Below are positions 45,799 through 54,100 of a stretch of 64,000 nucleotides of DNA, piece by piece; position 1 is the first letter of the stretch, and every line of letters begins with the position of its first letter. The position numbers and the translations under genes are program-made. Below the pieces are notes generated by a model. It was not told where the DNA came from and ran no database searches. It was given only the letters and a program-made list of their open reading frames with translations. The stretch spans positions 2,976,001-3,040,000 of the forward strand of contig NZ_CP011807.3 of the NCBI RefSeq assembly GCF_001029105.3. The letters run 5' to 3'. This DNA is from Pandoraea faecigallinarum. Its GTDB lineage: Bacteria; Pseudomonadota; Gammaproteobacteria; Burkholderiales; Burkholderiaceae.

Positions 45799-47794
45799 GC
45801 AAAGCTCCCTTGAATTCTTCCGCGCCGACGCGACCAAGTGTGTCGATAAAACGCTCGCCTTCGTTACGCAGCTTCAGATAGCGCTCGAGAATGTTCTCGA
45901 TGACCTGTGGCACGGCTTCGTAGGAGACCCCCGGGCCGAGGATCTTGCCCACGGCGGCGTTGTCGTCCGCCGAGCCCCCCAGCGTAATCTGATAGTTTTC
46001 CTTGCCGGCCTTGTCCACACCGAGAATCCCGATGTGCGCCACGTGGTGATGGGCGCAAGCGTTGATGCAGCCCGACACGTTGAGCGTCACCGGTCCGATG
46101 TCGCGTTGCTGCGCTTCGGTAAACCGCAGCGCGATGCGCTGCGCCACCGGCACCGAGCGGGCATTCGCGAGCGCGCAGTAGTCCAGTCCCGGGCATGCGA
46201 TGGCATCAGAGATCAGCCCGATGTTCGGCGTTGCAAGACCCGCTGCCTTGAGCTGCTTCCACAGCGCATACAGCGCGTCGCGCTGCACGTGCGGCAGCAC
46301 GAGGTTCTGTTCGTGCGTCACACGCAGTTCGCTGAACGAATACTCGTCGGCCAGATCGGCCAGCACCAACATCTCCTGAGCGCTCGCGTCGCCGGGAATG
46401 CCACCGGGCGGCTTGAGCGAGACGACCGCGCTGATGTAGCCCGGCACCTTGTGCTCGTGCGTGCAGGTGTCGACCCAGCGCTTGAATTCGACGTCGTTCT
46501 CATAGGCCTGCGTGAACGCGGCCGAGACTGCCGGCAGCGTCGCGAACTCGGGAACGATGAACCGCTCGCCGATGGCCTTGACGACGTTGTCCGCCAGCGG
46601 GCGATGCGTCTGTGCAATGCGCGCGAATTCTTCCTCGATCATCTCGATGAACTTCGCGGGCTGCATTTCCTTGATGAGGATCTTGATGCGCGCCTTGTAG
46701 ATGTTGTCGCGACGGCCCAGCGCGTTGTACACGCGCAGGATCGCCTCGACGAAGCGCAGCAGATCGGCTTCGGGCAGCCACTCGCGCACGAGCGTGCCCA
46801 CGATGGGCGTGCGGCCCAGACCACCGCCTGCGTAAATCTGGAATCCGACGTCTCCTTGCTCATTGGTCCGCGCGAGTATGCCGATGTCGTGAAAACGCAC
46901 GGCCGCGCGATCCGTCTGTCCGCCGGTAATCGCGATCTTGAACTTACGCGGCAAATAGGTGAACTCGGGATGGTCCGTCGACCATTGACGCAGGATCTCG
47001 GCGTACACGCGCGGGTCGACGACTTCGTCTTTCGCCGCACCGGCGAACTGATCGGTCGTCACGTTGCGAATGCAGTTGCCGCTGGTCTGGATGGCGTGCA
47101 GATCGACGTCGGCCAGCGCCGACAGAATCTCCGGCGCATCGGTGAGCGTGGGCCAGTTGAATTGCAGGTTCTGACGCGTGGTGAAGTGCCCGTAACCTTT
47201 GTCGTAACGGTTCGCCACGAACGCAAGCTGACGCAGTTGCACCGCGCTCAGTGTGCCGTAAGGAATCGCCACACGCAGCATGTAGCCATGCAATTGCAGG
47301 TACAGACCGTTCATCAGACGGTAGACCTTGAAATCGTCTTCGCTCAGTTCGCCGCTCAGCCGGCGCGCGACCTGTTGACCGAATTCCTTCGCGCGGTCCT
47401 TCAGATACTCGCGCTCGGACGCGTCGTAGCGATAGATGCCCGCATGCTCCGGGGCGACGCTCAGTGCGGGGGCATGGGCAAGCGCAGCGTGCACGCCGTC
47501 GTCGGCGGCCTGCTTGCCGAGATCTTCACGTACCGACGGACCCCGTGCGCGCAGTCGCTCGCGAAAGTCCACCGGCACCGGGCCCGCTTCGCCGGGTTGC
47601 GCCGGGCGCGGGACGGGATCCACGATGAGATTGGCGGCTACGGAGGCCTTGGCGGCGGCTTGCGCCTGGTCGAGACTGTGTTCGTCGAACACGTGCGCCT
47701 GCGCCAGGTCATCTACCCAGTTGTGTTGCTGGTCCAGCCAGACGACCAGACCGTCTTTGAGCCGGTTCGCCGAAATCAGATTGCCTGCATTCAT
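45788..47794 (-). CDS. cysI: Nitrite/sulfite reductase with N-terminal DUF2849 domain
   Basis: Siroheme/[4Fe-4S] reductase of 668 residues, likely assimilatory sulfite reductase of the flavoprotein-independent (ferredoxin-type) class. Residues 1-70 match DUF2849, a small domain usually encoded as a separate protein beside such genes (LISANRLKDGLVVWLDQQHNWVDDLAQAHVF). The reductase part has RQNLQFNWPTLTDAPEILSAL, TSGNCIRNVTTDQFAG and the cluster ligands ACPGLDYCALANA and SGCINACAHHHVAHIG. Only DUF934 follows; the usual cysH-cysD-cysN genes are not in view. The strain therefore has two sulfite reductases, this one and cysJI. Confidence 0.9.
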   Translation of the reverse strand: MNAGNLISANRLKDGLVVWLDQQHNWVDDLAQAHVFDEHSLDQAQAAAKASVAANLIVDPVPRPAQPGEAGPVPVDFRERLRARGPSVREDLGKQAADDGVHAALAHAPALSVAPEHAGIYRYDASEREYLKDRAKEFGQQVARRLSGELSEDDFKVYRLMNGLYLQLHGYMLRVAIPYGTLSAVQLRQLAFVANRYDKGYGHFTTRQNLQFNWPTLTDAPEILSALADVDLHAIQTSGNCIRNVTTDQFAGAAKDEVVDPRVYAEILRQWSTDHPEFTYLPRKFKIAITGGQTDRAAVRFHDIGILARTNEQGDVGFQIYAGGGLGRTPIVGTLVREWLPEADLLRFVEAILRVYNALGRRDNIYKARIKILIKEMQPAKFIEMIEEEFARIAQTHRPLADNVVKAIGERFIVPEFATLPAVSAAFTQAYENDVEFKRWVDTCTHEHKVPGYISAVVSLKPPGGIPGDASAQEMLVLADLADEYSFSELRVTHEQNLVLPHVQRDALYALWKQLKAAGLATPNIGLISDAIACPGLDYCALANARSVPVAQRIALRFTEAQQRDIGPVTLNVSGCINACAHHHVAHIGILGVDKAGKENYQITLGGSADDNAAVGKILGPGVSYEAVPQVIENILERYLKLRNEGERFIDTLGRVGAEEFKGALHVD

Positions 47795-47879
47795 TCGATG
47801 CTCTCAATACCTGTAATTTTGGCCGCGAGTTGGTGGGAAACAATTCGCGATTAGAACCGCAGGCTATCAAGAGGCGACG

Positions 47880-47895
47880 GAATATACGAATATTC
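47880..47895. promoter_or_regulatory. Palindrome GAATAT-N4-ATATTC upstream of the second cysI
   Basis: Perfect 6-bp arms around ACGA, 86 bp upstream of the sulfite reductase start and in the divergent region. A regulator site is likely (CysB or another LysR-type would fit the position), but the sequence alone does not name it. Confidence 0.4.
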
Positions 47896-47948
47896 ACTAG
47901 TTATGTAGGCATTACGAGATGTTGTTTGGCGAAAAAGTCACTCGCACC

Positions 47949-47966
47949 ACTGTATTTTTATACAGT
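47949..47966. promoter_or_regulatory. Strong LexA-like operator
   Basis: CACTGTATTTTTATACAGTG (47948-47967) has perfect 8-bp arms and matches CTGT-N8-ACAG with the A/T-rich centre typical of SOS boxes. It ends 46 bp before the small gene at 48013, where it could cover the core promoter. Confidence 0.7.
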
Positions 47967-48012
47967 GTTCATGCTACATTCCCGATCATTCAACTTCATC
48001 GTGAGGGACACC

Positions 48013-48258
48013 ATGAGCGACGCCAAATCCATCAAGTTCATCGTCGTGCCGTATCGCAAGAACAAGGACGGTCTGTTGCAACCGGGCGAACTGCGTCAGG
48101 CGAGCACGGAGTTCGGCGCGGTGCGTATCGCACAATCGATGGCCTCGGGATTTGCCGGCATCGCGGCTTATGAAGTGCTGGTCGACGAAGAGGACGGCAC
48201 GATGGACGCCCCCCGCATTCTCTTTCAGGAAGGCGCCATCCCGGCAATGGCGGACTGA
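48013..48258 (+). CDS. Small unknown protein behind a LexA-like box
   Basis: An 81-residue soluble, acidic protein, not recognised: MSDAKSIKFIVVPYRKNKDG, then LRQASTEFGAVRIAQSMASGFAGIAAYEVLVDEEDGTMDAPRI. It looks like a compact alpha/beta fold with beta strand IKFIVVPYRK and a central helix. I chose the ATG at 48013 because GAGGGA lies seven bases upstream; the open frame upstream is non-coding. The LexA-like box directly upstream suggests induction by DNA damage. It is divergent to the second sulfite reductase operon. It is not DinI by sequence. Confidence 0.75.
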   Translation: MSDAKSIKFIVVPYRKNKDGLLQPGELRQASTEFGAVRIAQSMASGFAGIAAYEVLVDEEDGTMDAPRILFQEGAIPAMAD

Positions 48259-48296
48259 GGGCCGGGTCGGCACGGGCTTCCGCCCGGTCTTGCGCC

Positions 48297-48656
48297 TCAC
48301 TCGGGGCGGGACGGGCGGGCAATGCTGTCGAACGTCTTCGTCTGCCGCGGATGCTGCAGGTCCCGGGTATCGAGCGCCCGGCGTTGTGCAAGCGCTTCCT
48401 GCACGCTGGGGCCCGTGGGCACACCGTTACGCTCGCTTGCCGTGCGATTGATGCTGGCGCTCGCGCTGTGGGCATCGGTCACCGTAGCGGTCCGGCCGCC
48501 GAGCGCCGCCACCGCGGGGCTCACCGCCGGTGTCCTGTTCGACTCGCGGATGCTGCCGAGGTCGCCAGCGCCCAGATACGACTGGGCGCCGGCCTGAGCA
48601 CAGACCAGCGTGCCGGCGAGGCATAGACAAGCGGCGAAAAATTTGATGTGGCTCAT
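48297..48656 (-). CDS. Small secreted hypothetical protein
   Basis: A 119-residue exported protein, not recognised. The signal peptide MSHIKFFAACLCLAGTLVCA ends QAGAQ. The mature part is polar, Ser/Thr/Arg-rich and probably disordered (GGRTATVTDAHSASASINRT). GGGGGA precedes the ATG at 48656. No Cys remains after cleavage and no domain is visible. It converges with the gene at 48013. Confidence 0.6.
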   Translation of the reverse strand: MSHIKFFAACLCLAGTLVCAQAGAQSYLGAGDLGSIRESNRTPAVSPAVAALGGRTATVTDAHSASASINRTASERNGVPTGPSVQEALAQRRALDTRDLQHPRQTKTFDSIARPSRPE

Positions 48657-48814
48657 GGCGTCCCCCGTTTGGCTGGTGAAGATGGGTGGTTGTCGATGGC
48701 TGGATTGTCTCAGCCGCGTGCCGTCTTGTCGCCCTGCATTAATCACAGTGGGCGCTCTGCCCCTTCCCTTCCCGCTCCCGCCTCGTTCCTTCGCCTCCCG
48801 TAAGACGAACGATC

Positions 48815-48834
48815 GGCTATCAAATTTAATAGCC
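48815..48834. promoter_or_regulatory. 20-bp palindrome before the LuxR-type gene
   Basis: GGCTATCAAATTTAATAGCC has arms GGCTAT / ATAGCC with an AAATTT core, 70 bp before the LuxR-type gene start. It is a candidate operator (autoregulation) and lies where a promoter -35 region could be. Confidence 0.45.
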
Positions 48835-48903
48835 CGTTCTGCTACACTGCGCAAAAAATGGGCTTCCGGCTCAAGAGAAAGAAATGCAACAACGGGGGAT
48901 CTC

Positions 48904-49992
48904 ATGTCGGACGATGTCAGTTTTCGCCGGGCAACGGACGCTGTCCGGGCCGTGGGAGCCGGACATGCGGACTGGCTCGACGTCGTGCATACCGCGCGGG
49001 ACTTTCTCGGCGCGGACGCCGCCACATTGCTGTGCCACGACAAGCAAAGCCGCTCGGTCCGCTTCGTCGAACAATCCGGGCATGAAGCGCGCCTGATCGA
49101 GGAGTACGCGCAGCATTTCTATCAATACGACGACGCCACCCGGCGCTTCTGGCACGCGAGCGCCGGCACGTGGTACGACTCGCGCGTTGCGCGCGAACAC
49201 GAATCGGAGAACGATCGGGTCTTCTGGAACGAATTCATGCGCCCTTACCAACTCCAGCAGTTGGTCGGCGTGGTGATCTGCAACGACGATGATGCCCTCA
49301 CGGCGCTGAGCATCCAGCGCATGCATATCGTCGAACCCAGCTTTGCGCACGCGGCGCGCATTGCCGAGTACGAGCGCCTGCTCGCCGCTGCCTTTGCCGC
49401 CCGGCGCGCCGCCGCGCGCGCCAGCCTGAGCGCGCTGAGCCAGATGCTCGACCCGGCGCGCGAAGGTTTCCTCATCGCCTCGCCGGACGGCTGGGCGCTC
49501 GAGTTCGCGCCCGGGCTCGACTCGCTGCTCGGCGGTCACGACAGCCAATTGATCCTGAAGCAGCGGCGTCTCATGCACCGGCAACCGGCATGGCAGACCC
49601 GCTTGCAGACGGCACTGCGACAGGCCGGCGTCGATGGCGAGCCCGTGACGCTGGTAGTGCCGGACTCGTGGGGACACGCCTACCGGCTGAGCTTACGCCG
49701 CCTGAGCGCGCCAATGAACCATGGCCTGCGCGCGGCCGTCGGCGTGCGCATCGAGCGACGCAGCGTTTTCAATGTCCCGGGCGAAGCCGCGTTACGCGAG
49801 CACTTCGCGCTGACCCCGGCCGAAGCCCGGCTCTTTCACCACCTCGTGGCGGGGTTGACCATCGGGGAATGCAGCGAAGTCCTGAATCTGGGCACGAGCA
49901 CGCTGCGCACCCAGCTGTCGGCGATTCTGCGCAAGACGGGGTGTCACCGTCAGGGCGAGTTGCTCCGCCTGGCGGCGATGCTGACAGCGTAG
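48904..49992 (+). CDS. LuxR-type HTH transcriptional regulator
   Basis: Regulator of 362 residues. The C-terminal HTH is FALTPAEARLFHHLVAGLTIGECSEVLNLGTSTLRTQLSAILRKTGCHRQGELLRLAAML, a GerE-type domain. The N-terminal ~280 residues have no recognised input domain; they look mixed alpha/beta like a PAS/GAF pair. Quorum-sensing autoinducer-binding residues are not evident, so it is probably not a LuxI partner. The ATG at 48904 has GGGGGA upstream. It is convergent with the diguanylate cyclase gene. Confidence 0.85.
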   Translation: MSDDVSFRRATDAVRAVGAGHADWLDVVHTARDFLGADAATLLCHDKQSRSVRFVEQSGHEARLIEEYAQHFYQYDDATRRFWHASAGTWYDSRVAREHESENDRVFWNEFMRPYQLQQLVGVVICNDDDALTALSIQRMHIVEPSFAHAARIAEYERLLAAAFAARRAAARASLSALSQMLDPAREGFLIASPDGWALEFAPGLDSLLGGHDSQLILKQRRLMHRQPAWQTRLQTALRQAGVDGEPVTLVVPDSWGHAYRLSLRRLSAPMNHGLRAAVGVRIERRSVFNVPGEAALREHFALTPAEARLFHHLVAGLTIGECSEVLNLGTSTLRTQLSAILRKTGCHRQGELLRLAAMLTA

Positions 49993-50045
49993 CGCCGCGC
50001 GTCTGGTTTTCGGACGACGTGGTGCGCCGGTGCACCTGCCCATGA

Positions 50046-51632
50046 CTATCCCCCGTGCGATGCCGGGTCCGACGCCGCATCGGACGCCGCGGGCGCGGTC
50101 TTGCGGCGCATCACGGTCGTGCTGATGCGATTACGTCCGCTTTGCTTGGCGATGAACAGTTGCGCTTCGGCCGCTTGCACAATGGCGTGCGCGCTCTCGC
50201 ACGCGTCGGCGGCACCCGTTGCCGCGCCCACGCTCACCGTGACCATGCCCGTCTCGCTACCCACATGGTCGATGTGCAGACGTTCGATGTCGCGACGGAC
50301 CTGCTCGGCCATGACGGCAGCCGCCTGCGCATCGGTGTCGGGCAACACCACCGCGAACTCCTCGCCGCCGTAGCGAGCCGCCATGTCGCTGTCGCGCCTG
50401 AGGTGTCCGCTAATGTTCTTGGCGACCGCGCGCAGCACATCGTCGCCGGCCGGATGGCCGTACGCGTCGTTGAAATGCCTGAAATGGTCGATGTCCACGA
50501 ACAGGATCGACAGCGGCGTGCCCGAACGTTTCGCCCGCTGCCATTGGGCGGCGAGTTTGGTGTCCAGTGCGTGGCGATTGGCCAGGCCGGTGAGGCCATC
50601 GGTCACGGCCAGGCTCACGAGCCGCGCCGCGGCACTCGCGCGCGTGCGCATCGCCGCAGCCAGCAACCAGGCGCCGGCAACGAGGGTTGCCGCGCACATG
50701 ACAGCAATCACGCCAAAGAGCAACGTATGCCGTCGCCATTCGCGCATGAGCACTTCGTTCGACGGCGTCACCACGACGTACATCGACGCCCCCGGCACCC
50801 GCACCGACCGATAGTCCATCGCGCTTACGCCCTCGGGAAACGACAGCGCCGTGGCCAGATCGCCGTTGCGGGCGGCATTGCCCGGCAACGTCACGAGCAT
50901 GCCCGGGCGCGAGTCCGCGCACGGGTCGCAGGCGAGCACCGTGCCCTTCTCTTCCACGATGTCGATGGATCGCAGATCGGCCGAATCCACGTCGTTGACG
51001 AGCGTGCTCAGATGGTCGAGCCGCAACGCAAGCACGGCCACGCCGGCGAACGAATGATCGGGGGCGGCGATGCGGCGCGTGAGCGCCACCGAGAGCGCCC
51101 CGCCGTGAGTGCGCGAAGCATAGGGTTGCGAGATATACAGTCCCAGCGACGGGCTCGATTCGTGCGAACGGAAGTAGTCCCGGTCGGCGACACTCACCGG
51201 CGCGCCCGGCGGTTGATTCAGGGGTGCGGCAATGCGCCCTTGCCTGTCGACGACGTAGGCGTCGTCAAGGAAATCGCGGCTCAGGGTCTGCCCGAAACGC
51301 ACCCGGTCGCGCACGCGCTCGGGGAAAAGCGGCGTGACCGGATCTTCCGCCTCGCGCACCATCTCCTTGAGCAGCGCGTCGTACACCGCGATGTTGCCGC
51401 CAAGACTTGCCGCCACCACCGACGCCACGCTTTGCGCACGCTCCAGTGCGTGGAGGTAACGTGTCTGCCGGTCGGCGCGCAGCAACCACGTCACACCCAT
51501 CAGTATCGCCACCGCGATGGCCGTGCCGGCGAAGCCGATCGTCGATGGATGGCCGGCGAATCTGGCGAACAGCGCGCGAAGTCTTTTTCCTGCCCAATTC
51601 CGCAAACGAGAGACACTCAGGCGTGTGGTCAT
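50046..51632 (-). CDS. Membrane-bound diguanylate cyclase (periplasmic sensor, GGDEF)
   Basis: Makes c-di-GMP from two GTP. It has 528 residues: membrane segment about 38-55, a periplasmic PAS/CACHE-like sensor, a second membrane segment (LFGVIAVMCAATLVAGAWLL) and GGDEF from about 355. Active-site residues RYGGEEF are at 422-426, preceded by RDSD five residues earlier, the RxxD inhibitory site, so product inhibition is likely. DGLTGLANRHALDTKL and VDIDHFRHFNDAYGH are the other family blocks. I start at the ATG at 51632; the longer open frame upstream overlaps the DUF1275 gene and is spurious. The gene for the protein at 51665 is upstream on the same strand. Confidence 0.9.
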   Translation of the reverse strand: MTTRLSVSRLRNWAGKRLRALFARFAGHPSTIGFAGTAIAVAILMGVTWLLRADRQTRYLHALERAQSVASVVAASLGGNIAVYDALLKEMVREAEDPVTPLFPERVRDRVRFGQTLSRDFLDDAYVVDRQGRIAAPLNQPPGAPVSVADRDYFRSHESSPSLGLYISQPYASRTHGGALSVALTRRIAAPDHSFAGVAVLALRLDHLSTLVNDVDSADLRSIDIVEEKGTVLACDPCADSRPGMLVTLPGNAARNGDLATALSFPEGVSAMDYRSVRVPGASMYVVVTPSNEVLMREWRRHTLLFGVIAVMCAATLVAGAWLLAAAMRTRASAAARLVSLAVTDGLTGLANRHALDTKLAAQWQRAKRSGTPLSILFVDIDHFRHFNDAYGHPAGDDVLRAVAKNISGHLRRDSDMAARYGGEEFAVVLPDTDAQAAAVMAEQVRRDIERLHIDHVGSETGMVTVSVGAATGAADACESAHAIVQAAEAQLFIAKQSGRNRISTTVMRRKTAPAASDAASDPASHGG

Positions 51633-51664
51633 GGCAAAGGCCGAGAAAGATATGGGCGACTGAA

Positions 51665-52450
51665 TTAGTGGGGATGCCTCGAATTGCGTGAGTGACGTGA
51701 ATGCCGGGCGTTGTGCGAAATATCGTCGAGCAACGGCACGATGGCGAGCATGATGAGCACGACGGCGAGCGGAATCGTCGAGACGAAGCCCAGATACTTG
51801 AATCCGAGCGCGCCTGTCAGTCCGCCAAGAAAGAACATGCCCAGCAAGGCACAGAGCAGACGCAGCTTCTGCCGGTCGCCTGCCACGCGCGGTAATTCCT
51901 GCGCGACGCCGGGCCGGTTCCAGTAGCCCATCTTGCCCAGTTCGATGCCAATGTCCGTGACCAGCCCGGTCACGTGTGTAGTACGGATCTCCGCGCGCGA
52001 AATCTTGGTGACGATCGCGTTTTGCAGCCCCATCACATAGCACAGCAATCCGACGGTGGCGGGCACGTAGAACCAGCGCTGCCCTTCCAGATTGGCGCCC
52101 ATCATGCCGAAGGTCAGCAGGAGTATCGCCTCGAACATGAGCGGCGCCGCGTATTCGCTGTGCGTATGGTGGCGTCGTCCCCAATGGATCAGCACGGCCG
52201 ACGTGGCGGCCCCGAACAGGAACGCCAGCAAGGCACTCAGCCCGGCGAACACCAGCACCAGTTGCCCGAGCACCAGATTGTCGGAGAGCGACGCCACGAT
52301 GCCCGACATGTGCGACGTGTACTGTCCAACGGCGAGGAAGCCGCCGGCGTTGGCCGCGCCCGCCACGAAAGCGAGCGAGCAGCCCAGACGACGGTTCGCG
52401 GCGTCCGTACGCATCGGCTGGGTGAAACCGCGTAAATAGTTGATCGGCAT
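51665..52450 (-). CDS. DUF1275 (YoaK) membrane protein
   Basis: Integral membrane protein of 261 residues with about six hydrophobic helices. The family phrases are CSLAFVAGAANAGGFLAVGQYTSHMSGIVASLSDNLVLGQLVL and LCYVMGLQNAIVTKISRAEIRTTHVTGLVTDIGIELGK. Function unknown, possibly a transporter. The start ATG at 52450 is the first Met in front of the fold. The C terminus is an unusual His/Arg/Ser-rich run (NARHSRHSRNSRHPH). It shares a strand with the diguanylate cyclase gene (32 bp apart), so the two may be co-transcribed. Confidence 0.85.
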   Translation of the reverse strand: MPINYLRGFTQPMRTDAANRRLGCSLAFVAGAANAGGFLAVGQYTSHMSGIVASLSDNLVLGQLVLVFAGLSALLAFLFGAATSAVLIHWGRRHHTHSEYAAPLMFEAILLLTFGMMGANLEGQRWFYVPATVGLLCYVMGLQNAIVTKISRAEIRTTHVTGLVTDIGIELGKMGYWNRPGVAQELPRVAGDRQKLRLLCALLGMFFLGGLTGALGFKYLGFVSTIPLAVVLIMLAIVPLLDDISHNARHSRHSRNSRHPH

Positions 52451-52577
52451 GGCGCGTAAGAGTCCCCGGCATCGCACTTCAGGTATTCTAATGTGCGTTG
52501 ACGCAAAGTCGACGCCAACCTCATGTCATTGCCGCGCAGGCCGTGCGACGAGGGGGCGAAATGGGGGATTCACAACA

Positions 52578-52973
52578 ATGATCGAGTGTTACGCGTACAT
52601 CAGCCGCGCCTTGCCGGACCTCGATCCGGTCGCGCTATCGAAAATCATCGTCCACTCGCGCGGGTTCAACGATGCCCATGGGGTGACGGGCGTACTGCTC
52701 TATGACGGCAGCGCTTTCTATCAGTACATCGAAGGGCCCGCCGACGCGCTGGCGGACGCCCGTCAGCGTATCGAAGCCTCGCGCCACCACGGCGCCATTC
52801 AGGTGTTGCTCGACGGCACGCCCCACCGTCCCGGCGCCTTCCCGAGGTGGAGCCTCGGTTATCTGATGCTGGACGAACCGGCCCATGCACTGCACGCGTT
52901 CGTCATGCCGGCGAACCACGCGCAACTCGTCGGCGCGTTCCACCTCCTCGCCGCGCAGGCGGACGTGATGTAG
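52578..52973 (+). CDS. BLUF-domain blue-light sensor, short
   Basis: A 131-residue single-domain flavin photoreceptor. The residues that tune the FAD response in BLUF proteins are all present: Tyr7 (YAYISRA), Asn31 (SRGFND) and Gln49 (AFYQYIEG). The domain reads HGVTGVLLYDGSAFYQYIEGPADALADARQRIEASRHH. There is no effector domain, so it works by protein contact with a partner (many short BLUF proteins act on c-di-GMP or transcription networks). The neighbouring gene set includes a diguanylate cyclase. The ATG at 52578 lies after GGGGGA with a ten-base spacing. Confidence 0.88.
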   Translation: MIECYAYISRALPDLDPVALSKIIVHSRGFNDAHGVTGVLLYDGSAFYQYIEGPADALADARQRIEASRHHGAIQVLLDGTPHRPGAFPRWSLGYLMLDEPAHALHAFVMPANHAQLVGAFHLLAAQADVM

Positions 52974-53026
52974 GCCGGCGCGTCGCGCTTGGCAAGTGCA
53001 TGCGCGACGCGCCGGCCCGCGTTGGC

Positions 53027-54073
53027 TTACTGCTCGATCTGGCGATTCCAGCGCTGATCCCACTGGGCGCGACGCTGATTGATGGCGTCCCAGTCCACCG
53101 TCTTGATGTTCTTGGTCAGGTCGTCGAGTTTGCCGAGACGTTTTTGCATCGTCGGCGGAATCGTCGCCTGCGGGTTCGTCGGGATGTAGGCGCCGGCGGC
53201 GGCGGCCAGTGTCTGGCCCCTGGCCGACAGGAGGAACTGCGCGAGCTTTTGCGCCATCGCGTTGTCCGGGCTGTTCTTCACGACGCACAGATCGACAAGC
53301 AACTGCACCGCGCCTTCCTTCGGTGCGACGTAGCCGACCTGAATGCCCTTGTCCTGAAGGTCGCTCACGGCCGTCGGGGTCAGCGGGAAGATCGCGGCTT
53401 CACCGGTCTGGATCATCTCCGAGAGCTTGGCCGAGTTCGGAATGTACTCGACGACGTTCGGGCCGACTGTCGACGCCCACTTGGTGAAGCCCGGTTCGAC
53501 GTTGGTCTCGCTGCCGCCCCAAATACGGTTCAGTGCGAGAAAGCCATGCAGGCCGAAGGTGCTGCTCGATGCCGACTGGAACACCACCTTGCCCTTGTAC
53601 TTCGGATCGGCGAAATCGGTCCACGAGGTCGGCGCCGCCCAGCCCTTTTCCTTGAACAACTTGGTGTTGTAGCCAATACCGGTCATGCCGAGTTGAACGC
53701 CGGCGCCCATGTCGTCCTTCACGCGCGCGGACGGCATCAGTTCCTTGAGCACGGGCGAGTCGTCGAGCTTCTGGCAAACGCCCATGCCGATGGCACGCGC
53801 CATGACGCCGTCGTCCAGGAACACGACATGCATCTGCGGGCTATTGCGGTTGGCAAGCAGCTTGGCGAGCACGTCCGAAGACGTGCCCGGCACCACCACG
53901 ACCTTCACGTTGTTGGCCTTCTCGAACTCCGGGAAAACCTGGCTCGTGTAAGCCTTTTCCATCGGGCCGCCATTCATGCCGATGTAGAGCGTTTTGGACT
54001 GCGACCAGGCCTCGCTGCCTGCGCCCAATGCCAGCGCCGCAGCGCACATGACGACCTTATGGGATAGCTTCAT
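53027..54073 (-). CDS. ABC transporter substrate-binding protein (spermidine/putrescine class)
   Basis: A periplasmic binding protein of 348 residues. The signal peptide is KLSHKVVMCAAALALGAGSEAWSQ. The mature protein follows the PotD-like pattern: TLYIGMNGGPMEKAYTSQVFPEFEKANNVKVVVVPGTSSDVLAKL and the iron/polyamine-type end segments. It is adjacent to, but transcribed with, the oxidase and permease genes. Its size and sequence fit the group that also includes opine, iron and 2-aminoethylphosphonate binders. The ligand is unknown; the catalytic genes next to it should act on whatever it binds. Confidence 0.9.
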   Translation of the reverse strand: MKLSHKVVMCAAALALGAGSEAWSQSKTLYIGMNGGPMEKAYTSQVFPEFEKANNVKVVVVPGTSSDVLAKLLANRNSPQMHVVFLDDGVMARAIGMGVCQKLDDSPVLKELMPSARVKDDMGAGVQLGMTGIGYNTKLFKEKGWAAPTSWTDFADPKYKGKVVFQSASSSTFGLHGFLALNRIWGGSETNVEPGFTKWASTVGPNVVEYIPNSAKLSEMIQTGEAAIFPLTPTAVSDLQDKGIQVGYVAPKEGAVQLLVDLCVVKNSPDNAMAQKLAQFLLSARGQTLAAAAGAYIPTNPQATIPPTMQKRLGKLDDLTKNIKTVDWDAINQRRAQWDQRWNRQIEQ

Positions 54074-54100
54074 CGTGGTTCTCCTTGCGTTTGCAGGGTG

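Noticed and set aside
48013-48258. Identification of the LexA-box gene as DinI.
   Set aside because: It has the same length (81 residues) but no sequence resemblance to DinI that I can see.
50046-52472. One long fusion protein of DUF1275 and diguanylate cyclase.
   Set aside because: The upper half is out of frame with the real DUF1275 protein and reads as Arg-rich nonsense. The cyclase begins properly at 51632.
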